NCBI GenBank assembly: GCA_018857735.1
Contig: JABMCL010000739.1
Coordinates: 75,001-139,000, forward strand
DNA: 64,000 bases
Source of the DNA: Alviniconcha marisindica
Lineage: Eukaryota > Mollusca > Gastropoda > Provannidae
Direction: 5' to 3'
Shown: positions 11,806-23,600 of the stretch, piece by piece
Layout of the letters: each line of letters opens with the position of its first letter
Position numbering within the stretch: the first letter of the stretch is position 1
The notes under the pieces: model-generated
Database searches by the model: none
The model's input: the letters and a program-made list of their open reading frames with translations, nothing else
Told to the model about the DNA's origin: nothing
Position numbers and translations under genes: made by a program

Positions 11806-13605
11806 TGGAACCTGCTGTGGCACAATCAACACAAACACAGCGTACAAAATAGTTTTGACAGGGTTTTATTGTGAAGCCTAGTCAGGGGACCATTTGAGAG
11901 GTGTCAGAGCGTGGCAAATACAACACGAGATACCACAAGTGCAACTCGGCCTTCACATGGAAAAATAATATTCAGTACAGATACAGCAAAATTCTGAATA
12001 CACAAACCCTGAAATATAATCTGTCAAATATTGCAACCTTAAGAATACACACAAGTGTCACATCACACGGAAAATGTCACATAGTTTGAAGAACACCATT
12101 TTGGTTGACACCGAAAACACCACTGATAAACCACTGATCATCAGAACATGCCGACCCAAAGAAGGTACAGTTTCACTGAGTAATCTCTGCCGACACTAGA
12201 ATCAACAAACACACGCGCACACGAAACAGACATGATTTTCTAGCAACCCTGAATCTGGCAATACACATGCAGCATGATTACCAATTGATAATGTTGAACT
12301 CTGCTTATAAGGATTCCATTATTAATTAAGTCACATGTACTGGCTTTTATAAATGCATTTTGACTGCCTTTCAGCCTCCTCGGCTAAAACACACTGCCCC
12401 TCTTGGGGGTGGGAATTTACATAAATCAAATATGATAACAATAATGGGTCAGGGAGACTTATAGAGTTCCTACCCTTCAGAAACACAAAGAGCTTCACAA
12501 TGAACAACATAACAAAACCAGAAGAAGAAGAAAAGGGAAAGAAAAGAAAGGCAAAAGAAAAAAGATAATGATAAAAGAAACTGTCGGTGGTGAAACTAGA
12601 GAGGCACTATGCTATGGAGGGGAGTATAAAAAAATATTTTTAAAAATTAACATTGCCATCAGAATATGAACCCTACACCCACTGAAATCTACACAAACAA
12701 TCCCTCACTTCTCCCTTTCTAAAGCTGATATTCAGTAAGGAAGTTCAGTACACAAGGTCACTTGACAGTGCTGAGGGAACTGGTTCATAATCAAATGCAG
12801 GGAGCAGGACCAGTGTCAATCCAGATCTCCTTAGCTACCACCAGCAGTGACAAAATAATCCACCTGGTGATTGTGGTTGCTTCATAGAAGTAGGATTTCA
12901 AAGCCATTCCTCACCTTGAAAGAAAACCGACACTGACATGTCCTGCGCTCAACACTTACCCAAGTCCTGGCTTGACAGTAAAACAACAGCAGACATCTTG
13001 CACTCAACACTTGTTCAAGTCCTGGCCGTGAAAAAAACCTGACTCTAAAACGTACTGAATTCAACACTTATTCAAGCCCTGGCGTTGAGAGAAAAGTGAC
13101 ATTGAGACATCCTGCATTCAACACTTGTTCAAGTCCTGGCCTTGAAAGTAAAACCCAACACTAAGACATCCTGCATTCAACACCTGTTCAAGTCCTGGTC
13201 TTGAGATAAAAGTGACATTGAGACGTCCTGCACTCAACACTTACTCAAGTCTTGGCCTTGAAAAAACAACAACACTGAGACACCAGGTAGGTTACAGGAG
13301 TTGTGACAGTGCTCTCAGTACAATGGTTTACTTCAGAATCAACAGCAAAAACAACATATAAACCAAGATTTATATATTATTATTTTTTAAACACAATCTT
13401 TTCATCTCTAAAGAAAATGACAATATTTCCGTGCAGATTCTGAGTCAAGGGCTAACTGAATGACCAAAGCCAGAAGTCTATGGTTTTCAAACTCTCCCTC
13501 CCCCCACACAAATAACAACAATAAAACACTTGAGAGAAGAAGAAAAGAAAAAAAGAAAAAAAATCTGAAGCAAAATAACTAACAGACAGGGAATGGTCCA
13601 TGCAA
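11805..13605. other. Non-coding stretch 3' of DCAF1
   Basis: AT-rich with A-rich patches (12500-12660). The only structure I see is the tandem array listed separately at 12900-13290. Confidence 0.5.
12900..13290. repeat. About 62-bp tandem array
   Basis: Six degenerate copies carrying TCAACACTTGTTCAAGTCCT and GGCCTTGAAAG with GACATCCTGCA. Confidence 0.85.
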
Positions 13606-13609
13606 TGAA

Positions 13610-13615
13610 TTTATT
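13610..13615 (-). terminator. Candidate DCAF1 polyadenylation signal AATAAA
   Basis: AATAAA on the minus strand, about 1.6 kb downstream of the stop and the first canonical hexamer I found in that direction. A variant ATTAAA lies near 13999-13994 and another AATAAA at 11870-11865. Any of them could be used. Confidence 0.35.
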
Positions 13616-15202
13616 TACATCTAATGCAACTTCCTAACAGACATTATAGAAGTTAGAACCCCCATTCACAAACAAAGCAAAAATATACATACAATAACAC
13701 ACATTTTCTCTCTCACACACACACATTCACATGGGCGCATGCGCGTGCACACATGCACACGCCCACACACGCTGGGATACATATACATACAGTACATGGG
13801 GACACACAAACATACAAATGGGGACACACACACATACACAGGGACACACACACGTGCGCACACACACACACAACATTGTGCGCATGGTTCCATTTGAACT
13901 CAGAAAACAAATGTACAGGCACTGGCAGTGGAGCAAGAGACTGGGGAAGAAAAAACAACAACAATTATTCAGTTATGGCCTTTCACATCTCATTTAATTT
14001 ACATGATAATAAAATACCTTCATTTTCCTTCGAAAGAGAATTTTACCTTCAGTACCAGAAAAACATTGATCATTATATAATTATGCTATTCTTCTTTTTC
14101 ATGAACATGAAATATATCCACAAAAATCGTATCCATCATATGATATATATATATATAGTAATGTTGACACAAACGTTCATGAATGAAGCACCCCAAAAAA
14201 CAAACAAAAAACAGGCATCCAAACAGCAAAATATGATACAGAAAAATAAGAGGGGAAAAAAGTGCATGAGTAGTACTAGCCATAAACGGATTTTTTTAAG
14301 ACCAAAGAGAGAGAGAGAGAGAGACTCACCACACAGAACACCGGGCCACAACAAATCAAAATGTTTCAATTGAAGCATGAGCGCACATCAAAGCCTTTCA
14401 ACAAAATACATTCCTTTCAGTTACAAAACGTTTCAGTTTCAAAGAGTATCAGACAAACTTTTCCCTCTGCCTGTTTTACCTTCTATTCAGTATGATCTCT
14501 CCAAAGTTGTTCCTTCACAAAAACCAACAAATAGGACCCCAATAACCTGACTACTATACCAGACATAGTATTATGTATTAATAACACACCTCAATTGGGC
14601 TTTTTCTTCGTTTTTTCTCTCTTTTTTCTTTGGAGGAGGAGGGGGGGTAGAGTAAAGGGGGACTGGAAAGAGAGGAAGACAGAGGGACAAAGAGAGAGGG
14701 AGGAGGTAGGGGGTAGCGAGAGGTAGGGGGTGAGGGGAAAGAGAGGAAAAAGGGTGGGGGGGGGGGGGAGAGGAAGAGAGAGGGCGGGCAGACAGAGAGG
14801 GGGTGAGAAGGGGAGGAGGGAGAGGAAAGGGAGAGAAATGAAGGGAGAGAAAGAGGAAAGGGGAAGGGAGAAAGGAGGAGAGGACGTGCAGAGAAAGCGA
14901 GAAAAGCGAAAGGAAGAGAGATTGGTAGAGGAAGAGAGAGGGACAGAGAAAGGGCAAAACAGGGACAGAGAGAGGAGGGGGAGAGGAAGGGAGATAACAA
15001 CAGGCACTGACAGGGAACAGAAGGGTGAAGGGGGGAGAGAGAAATTACTAGCACCTAGAAAGGTCAAAGTTGAATCTCTATCTAAAACACATCTATGACT
15101 AGTCAGTTCTCTGCCCCCCCCCCCACTTCATTTCTCAATACCCTCAACATTTTCTGGAACATAATGGCCACAAAAAATCAACATGGGACAAAGCAACAGA
15201 AA
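13616..15202 (-). other. Probable DCAF1 3' UTR
   Basis: A stretch of 1.6 kb after the stop without coding potential. It is AT-rich, and contains a polypurine tract (14640-15020 on the plus strand, pyrimidine-rich in the transcript), a (CA)-rich patch at 13710-13870 and a poly-A/T-rich stretch near 14100-14160. Extent depends on the poly(A) site used. Confidence 0.4.
14640..15020. repeat. GA-rich polypurine tract
   Basis: About 380 bp of almost uninterrupted GGAGAGAGG-type sequence on the plus strand. Its long reading frames on both strands are low-complexity artefacts. Such mirror-like polypurine DNA can form triplexes. Confidence 0.8.
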
Positions 15203-15390
15203 CTAGACAAGTGCAAACAGCATGTCATCATCCAGATCATCATTGTCATTATCATCGTTGTCATCCTCATCTGAATTGCTTGGACTGAATTCCATGACAA
15301 GAGGTTCATCGTCATCATCATCACCGTTCTCATCGTCATTTCCATCGCCATTTCCATTGTTATCACCAGCGTTGTTATCATCATCCTCAT
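15203..15390 (-). CDS. DCAF1: DCAF1 coding exon 36 (residues 1488-1549 and stop), acidic C-terminus
   Basis: An Asp/Asn-rich stretch, then [20 protein letters not shown] and [10 protein letters not shown] with TAG stop. It is the counterpart of the human ending LILGDTDSSDNSDLEDDIIL SLNE. Acceptor TTTTCAG. Confidence 0.92.
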
Positions 15391-15620
15391 CTGAAAATGA
15401 CCCCCCAAAATGAAGAATGTCAAAAAAATATATAAATATAACAAATGTTGTTGTTGCTTTGGGCTGGGTAAAGCCCAGTACCTTAACAACAATTTGAAAT
15501 ATACAAAAAAACCCCACACAAAATAACACACATACACATATAACAAACAAACAAACCCTAACAAATAAACAGGAAGAGTTAGCACTCTGTTAGCACTCAT
15601 TCATACAAGTGTATGTGCAA

Positions 15621-15663
<43 letters not shown>

Positions 15664-18600
15664 CATGTTGGTGTGCACGCATGCAAGTGCATGAGTGCAT
15701 AGTGTGCACGCTTGCACATGTGTCTCTACATTCTCCATCTTTCTTTCCGCTCACTGGGAGCCATTTCAGTGACAAACACATTACTGTTTGTTAAAACCTT
15801 GTGCATCCCCATCCCCCATTTACTACCTTCATGATGACTTTGAATACATTTTCCTGGTTCATTTTGTTCAGCAACTAAAACCTCAGAGCAGAGAGTTCAG
15901 TGACTACTACCTCAGATGAGCAGAGACTTAAAGATCATGAGCAGCGAGTTCATTGACTAAAACACCAGGGGCCATATGCATGATGAACAAATAAAGTTAA
16001 AGGCAGATAGCACCTAATCACAATTTGCTAACGAGTCCATAAGTCTGACTCTCCTTACACATGCGTGAGTTGTCAACAGTCACAGAAATAGCAACTGGCT
16101 TGCGCTAATAATTATTTCAATTTGGAAAGACCCTTTGAGCAAGGTTGGCCAACCACTCAAGCATTCAACCGGTAAGCTGACAAACTCACTGTTAAGGTTA
16201 AGGGTCTACATCCCAACTTCAGCTCCACCTCTTCTTCAAGCACTGTGCTTTATGGGCACTCCCCTCAGAGCCACTGCCCACCACATACTAACACTGACAA
16301 TGACCACTGCCCACCACATACTAACACTGACAATGACCAAAGGGTCCCACCGCTGCCCACCACATACTAACACTGACAATGACCAAAGGGTCCCACTGCT
16401 GCCCACCACATACTAACACTGACAATGACCAAAGGGTCCCACGCTGCCCACCACATAGCTAACACTGACAATGACCAAAGGGTCCCACGCTGCCCACCAC
16501 ATACTAACACTGACAATGACCAAAGGGTCCCACGCTGCCCACCACATACTAACACTGACAATGACCAAAGGGTCCCACCGCTGCCCACCACATGCTAACA
16601 CTGACAATGACCAAAGGGTCCCACCGCTGCCCACCACAGCACTAACACTGACAATGACCAAAGGGTCCCACCGCTGCCCACCACAGACACTAACACTGAC
16701 AATGACCAAAGGGTCCCACGGCTGCCCACCACAGACACTAACACTGACAATGACCAAAGGGTCCCACGGCTGCCCACCACAGCACTAACACTGACAATGA
16801 CCAAAGGGTCCCACCGCTGCCCACCACAGGCACTAACACTGACAATGACCAAAGGGATCCCACCGCTGCCCACCACATGGCACTAACACTGGCAATGACA
16901 AAAGGGACCCACTGCTGCCCACCACATACTAACACTGGCAATGACAAAAGGGACCCACCCGCTGCCCACCACAGCACTAACACTGGCAATGACAAAAGGG
17001 ACCCACGGGCCCCTGCCCACCACAGACTAACACTGAGCAATGACCAAAGGGACCCACGCGTGCCCACCACATCTAACACTGCAATGACCAAAGGGCCCAC
17101 TGCTGCCCACCACATACGGTAACACTGACAATGACAAAGGGCCCCGCGCCCACACTCTGATCATGTGACATACAAAGGAAGCTGCAACAACACATTTGAC
17201 AAGGACCAACAGGTGACACTGGCCAACAACACAGCAGCTGACAAAGCAACTGTGCTACAATACTACACTACATGACCAGCGCACCACATCAAGGACTTAC
17301 ATGACCAAAGGTCCCATCCGCTAGTCCCACACTAATGACTGTTACAAAGTCAACCACCTGCCCACCACAGGCACTAACACTGACAATGACCAAAGGGTCC
17401 CACCGCTGCCCACCACAGGCACTAACACTGACAATGACCAAAGGGTCCCACCGCTGCCCACCACAGGCACTAACACTGACAATGACCAAAGGGTCCCACC
17501 GCTGCCCACCACAGACACTAACACTGACAATGACCAAAGGGTCCCACGGCTGCCCACCACAGACACTAACACTGACAATGACCAAAGGGTCCCACGGCTG
17601 CCCACCACAGGCACTAACACTGACAATGACCAAAGGGTCCCACGGCTGCCCACCACAGGCACTAACACTGGCAATGACAAAAGGGACCCACTGCTGCCCA
17701 CCACAGGCACTAACACTGGCAATGACAAAAGGGACCCACAGGCCCAAGGCTGCCCACCACAGGCACTAACACTGGCAATGACAAAAGGGACCCACAGGCC
17801 CAAGGCTGCCCACCACAGGCACTAACACTGGCAATGACAAAAGGGACCCACAGGCCCAAGGCTGCCCACCACAGGCACTAACACTGGCAATGACAAAAGG
17901 GACCCACAGGTCCAAGGCTGCCCACTGTACAATACGGTACTACAGATCTGACAAACAACCCCGGAAGCACTGTGATCATGTGCACTACAAGAGGAGAGGA
18001 AAACACATTTGCAGAGGAGACAGGTGACAGGCCAAAACACAGCAGCTACAAGCAATGTGCTACAGATACCCACAGACAGGCAAGATCAAGGAGTTACAGG
18101 TCAAGTCATGCTAGTCCAGATTAATGTGTTACAAATCAACACATGCAAGTCAAATTAACAAATTATTATTATTATTATTGATCGCTTTTATATAGCGCTA
18201 TCCTCCACTCTCGAGCAGACTCACTGCGCTCGCATGTGATTCTACATGAGTGAATAGCTTTTTTTCTGCTTTTTTTATAGCGCGTTTTTGAATAACCACC
18301 CAAGTGGTGTACTTACAGCGCTGGCGTGACTGGTGCCACATGAAACTGCTGCCATCTCGGCGCGTTCTGTGTACACTATACAACCATGCACCAAATCAAG
18401 ACATACTTCAAGATCACTGAGCTACAGATCAAGACAAGCACATCAAAGGTGTTACAGATCAAGACATGTGAATATAAACAAAGAGGAACACGTTGCAGGT
18501 TACTGAGACAACTTACAGCCAAACTTGAGACCCATCATGCAAATGCTTGTCAAGAGCAAATCAAGATTCATTTGTCTAACAAACCAAGACCTGTTTGTCA

Positions 18601-20646
18601 TGAGCACAGCACAAGTCAAGACATGTTTGTCATGAGCACAGCACAACAAATCAAGACGTGTTTGTCAAGAGCACAGTCTGACAAATCAAGATGCATTTGT
18701 CTAACAAATCAAGACCTGTTTGTCAAGAGCACAGCACAATTAATCAAGCCGTGTTTGTCATGAGCACAGCACAAGTCAAGACATATGTTTGTCAAGAGCA
18801 CAGCACAACAAATCAAGACGTGTTTGTCATGAGCACAGCACAATAAATCAAGATGTTTGTCAAGTGCACAGCACAACAAATCAAGACATGTCTGTGATGA
18901 GCACAGCACAACAAATCAAGACATGTTTGTCATGAGCACAGCACAAGAAATCAAGACATGTCTGTCATGAGCACAGCACAAGAAATCAAGACATATCTGT
19001 CATGAGCACAGCACAACAAATCAAGACATGTTTGTCATGAGCACAGCACAACAAATCATGTTTGTCATGAGCACAGCAAAGCAAATCAAGACTTGTTAAT
19101 CAAGAGTACAGCACAACAAATCAGACATGTTACAACAATTAACAACTGTACAAGCAGGGCTCAAAACGCAACTGTGCATGCAGAGCTCAAAATGCCAACT
19201 TCATTTCTTTAGTTCCGGCAGTGCAGAATCTTAACAAGGACTGTCAGCACTGGTGGATAATATGATCAGAGACAGAGGTCATCACCATGAACTGATCAAA
19301 ACCTGCTAATGCACACAGTTAGGATATTTTCAGGGTAAAAGGGAAGGGGCACGTGTGCTTGTATATGAGTATGCTTGCTTATATATACATGTGATTTCCC
19401 ACTTGAGATGGCACAAGCAAAACTGTATCAAATGCATGGACTTGTGGTTAAAACAACAACTGGACTTCACGGTAACTGCTGGCAACCACAGTCCAAGTGC
19501 ATAGCACTTTGAGCCCTGCTAGTCCATGCAAGTTAGTAAGCGACTAGCTACCTTCGTTACCCTCTGATTGCGACGATCCAAAGTCCAGGAAGCTGGGGTC
19601 TTCATCATCGTCATCATCATCATCATCTTCATCATCAACCGTCTCTCCCTCTTCCTCCTCCTCCTGCTCCTGTGAGTCAGACCCATAAGTATGACTCAAT
19701 TTCTGCTGCCATCACAAGTTCAACATTTCACACTTTGTACTGTGCACAATGAGCTGCCCCTTTGTAAGATGTTCAGAACACCCTCCTTTAAGAAAGTTAG
19801 CTGCAAGTCAGTTTACACCAGTCATAACACAAGTATTTCCAGCATTTCACAAAACTTTGCATGAACTCTTCAGAGACAGACAGAAGGGAAAAGAAGAAGA
19901 AAAAAACTGCACCCTACATGTCTGGCTTCAAATGAAGTGGCACATGAACTGGTGCAGGAGTTTCACTTGCAGCAGCTAGGAAACGACAAATGTCCACTTC
20001 GGTGGATAGTTAAAACACCAAAAAACAAGCACTATCTTAAAGGATACAGAATCACATCCAACATGAGTGCAATGAGTCTGCTTGAGAGCAGAGAACAACA
20101 CCACAGAGAACAAAGCTATATAAAAGCAAACAATAATAATATTATGGAAGGCAAAAAGGTAGGCCAACTCACGTTATCTTCTTCATCCCTCAACTTCTGC
20201 ATGTGATACAGGCGACAAATGCTCTCCTCTGACCCATTCTCCGTGAACTGTGTGTTTTGCTGAAACACAAAGCATGACCACAAATACTCTCCTCTGACTC
20301 ATTCTCCATGAACGGCATATTTTGCTGAAACCTCTAACCCATATCTTTGTGAACTGGTTTCTTCTTCCATGAACAAACAAGGGAGTCAATTAGCACCTGA
20401 AAGACATCATACAAGCACAGCCAGAAAGACCTCGAGTCGCCTCCTGATTCTGCACAGGCGCTCTGGGCCTCCTGATTCTGTTTCACATCATTTCTTTCTG
20501 AAACCCTCCCATGACTGGTAAACACTGCAGCTGCCATTGCCTCATTTAACATCACCCTAGATTTGTAGTTTGCTTCTCAATTGACAGTTTCACCAGTCTT
20601 GCCCTTTTGTACGTCTATGTTAAGTGCTAGGCTGCAAATAAAACTC

Positions 20647-20677
<31 letters not shown>

Positions 20678-23600
20678 ACGCGCGTGCGTGCGTGCGTGTT
20701 TGTGTGATAAAATGAACATATCCTTATGTCTTTGTAAACGCTCTGGGCTCTTACAAGATCAGGTGCAATAAATAATGGATTATTATTACATCCCAAACAG
20801 CACAGGAATACCCCCCACTCGTGCCAGTTCACAAGACATTTAAAGAGACAACTGCAACTCTCTGCCTGGCCAGGTTACCATATTTCTCATGAACCCAGGC
20901 CAACAACACCAAAGGTACAGCTTTTCATGAAGTGACATGGTGTATGGCTGTATGGTGTACACAGAACGCACAGAGACGGCAGCAGTTTCACCAGCCATGT
21001 CAGCGCTGTAAGAACACCACTTCAGTGGAAATTCAAAAATCGTGCTATAAAAAGCTAGTCACTTATGTAGAATCACAAGCGAGTACAGTGAGTCTGCTCG
21101 TGAGCGGAGAATAGCACTCTATAAAAGCGATCAACATACAGCTCAACATCAAGACACACAGCTGGAGAGCAACAGGTAGGCTGGATCTTTTTCCCTTACC
21201 TCCACCACTGCCATCAAGCTGTCTCCACGGTCAGTGCACAGATCAAAGATGCTGCGAGTCTTCAGATCCAGTGTGCCTGAAACATTGTAGCCAGCATTGG
21301 CAGACATGAGAGAGATTGAGGCTGCAGTCAGTAGAAAGGAATAATTGTCTGTGGGTTTAGTGTACAATTATGAAACTACCATATATATGTCACTCCATCA
21401 ACAAAGCAGTGAGTGAAAGTGTATATTGTAAAGGATGAATGTATGTTCTTCTGAATAAAAGCCCCACACTGATGAGCTTGGCAATAACAACAACAACAAA
21501 AGGAATAATTATTTACACCCAGTGTCAATTCACAAAATCTGCAAAGAGGAAAACTGGACTCTTTGCTTCTTTGCCTTGATATAACTGTCATGGCTGACTA
21601 AGCGTTAAAATCAATTATCCATCTACTCTCTGTTTCAAAATTGGACAACGGACTGCAGAAGAATCTTGTGCCTGGTCAGAGAAGCATGGGAACCAGGAAT
21701 GTGATTTTGTACAGACCACTCGGCAGGTCTGGGGCAGAGCCAATGTCATTAGCACTGAAGGCAGTTTTCCTGGTTGAGCTGGGGACCAAAACTGTACTGC
21801 AGACACAGAGTATCAGTCTCTAGCACTATAATCATGTCCTGGATAACACAGTCAGGTCAAGTCTTCATTCAAACAGATGAAAATGTTCTTGTTTACCTGT
21901 CCCAAACTTGATCCCGGAGAGTACAGAGTGAAGGCAATTCCAGACACAAACAGATGGAGTAGTTTTGTTTCAAGGTACTCAAGATGCAACGCTACTGAGT
22001 TCTAATGTGTTACATGTTTATCGTTGGTCAACAAAAGATGAACAAAATAAAATTGTATGGCCCTTGTGTGTTAGAAGTGTACTTTTCCATAATACTAACT
22101 GTGTGTATGCCTATGTTTATGGCACAAGCATAAGTGCAGACATACCTAAACTACTGTCATCTGCAGCATCAGGGTGTAAGTGCATGTGTACAACTGCTGT
22201 CATCTGCAACATCAAAAGTGTGTGTGTACCCATACTGCTGTATGTGGCACAAATGTAGGTGTACACGTTCTGTATGTGGCATGCATCAGTAATTGTGTAC
22301 CTACACTGCTGTATGTGGCAGAAGTGTAAGTGTGCATTTCTGCATGTGGCAAACGTCACTTAATGTGTACCTATACTGCTGTATGTGGCAGTGTGTACCT
22401 ATACTGCTGTAGTCAGTGGCATCAAAAGTCCTCAGAGTGGAGCTGTAGTGGGCCTTGCGGGACTCTTCAATGCTGTCCATCTCATCATCCACACGGATAG
22501 CTGGTGGACAGGAAAGTCAACAATTATCATGACAGTTCAGCTCAGTTCAAGATGGTATCTTTACACTCAGAAAATCCCATCTGCTCTCCACACTGACTCT
22601 CAGAAGTTTCCCCAATGTTGCCTTTGAATTATTGTTTACTAGAAACATAAATAAGTATATATGTTACAGGATACACTGGTTTACAGGTACAGGATAAAGA
22701 TGTTTCTCACAGAATACACTGGCTTACAGGAGAGAAAAAAAATTACAGGATAAATTGGTTTTAAGTACAGGATAAACATGTACTTTACAGGATAAACTGA
22801 TTTACTGTACTGGCTAAACATGCTTACTTGACAGCTGTACAGGATGAACACGTGCACTTCACAGGATAAATGGATTTACTAAATGGCTATTCATGCTTAC
22901 TTTACAGCTGTACAGGATGAACGTGTGTACTTTACAGTATAAATGGATTTACTATACAGGCTAAACATGCTCACTTCACAGCTAAACAGGTACAAGCTAA
23001 AGCCCATTCTTAACTGGGCGAATGTTTGTTCACCAAACATACTTCAGACACTTCGATGAACTATGATTTGTTTCTTAATTGAACGTTTAGTTCGCCAAAC
23101 ATGGTTCAGACACTTCAATGAATTTTACTTCGTTCTCAATTGGCTTGTAATGAGATGCAAGCTTCGGCCCGAACTTGCGGCAGACGCGCAGCAGACAGCA
23201 TGATCAAAATGTAGGCTAAAGTCAAGTCAGTATACTTTAATCATCCCTCACAGGGTAATTCAACTAACTACTATTTCATTCTGGGTCCCCGAGACAAGGC
23301 TGCGCCTCCCACAAGTAAACAAATTCCCTCCGAAGCGAGTGAAGAACCTAGCGACACCGTCATCCATTTTTATTTTTATTTCTTCTTCATCCACAGGAAA
23401 GCTCTGCTCTCAGCCAATCAGAGACAATGTTCGTCGAATAGGGCGAATGTTCCCAGAACATGTTGAGCAAAGCTTTTTGGACCCCGAATATAGCTTCGTC
23501 GCAGTTTGACGAATACGTCCAACTAGGTTCGCAAAGAAAAGTTCGTCCAATTAAGAACCAACTAGGTTCACCGAATACTTCAAACTAGGTTCATGAACAA

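Larger units (their letters stand above)
15391..19560 (-). other. DCAF1 intron 35 (4.2 kb), repeat-filled
   Basis: Separates the two acidic-tail exons. It holds a (GT)n tract (15629-15662), the 16.26-17.93 kb minisatellite, a SINE tail element and the 18.57-19.13 kb array. Confidence 0.85.

Noticed and set aside
13753..14373. 206-codon plus-strand ORF
   Set aside because: Begins in a CA-rich tract (His/Thr) and ends in A-rich sequence (Lys/Asn); lies antisense to the DCAF1 3' UTR.
16262..19130. CRISPR-like arrays
   Set aside because: Units are tandem and contiguous without unique spacers, in an intron of an animal gene.
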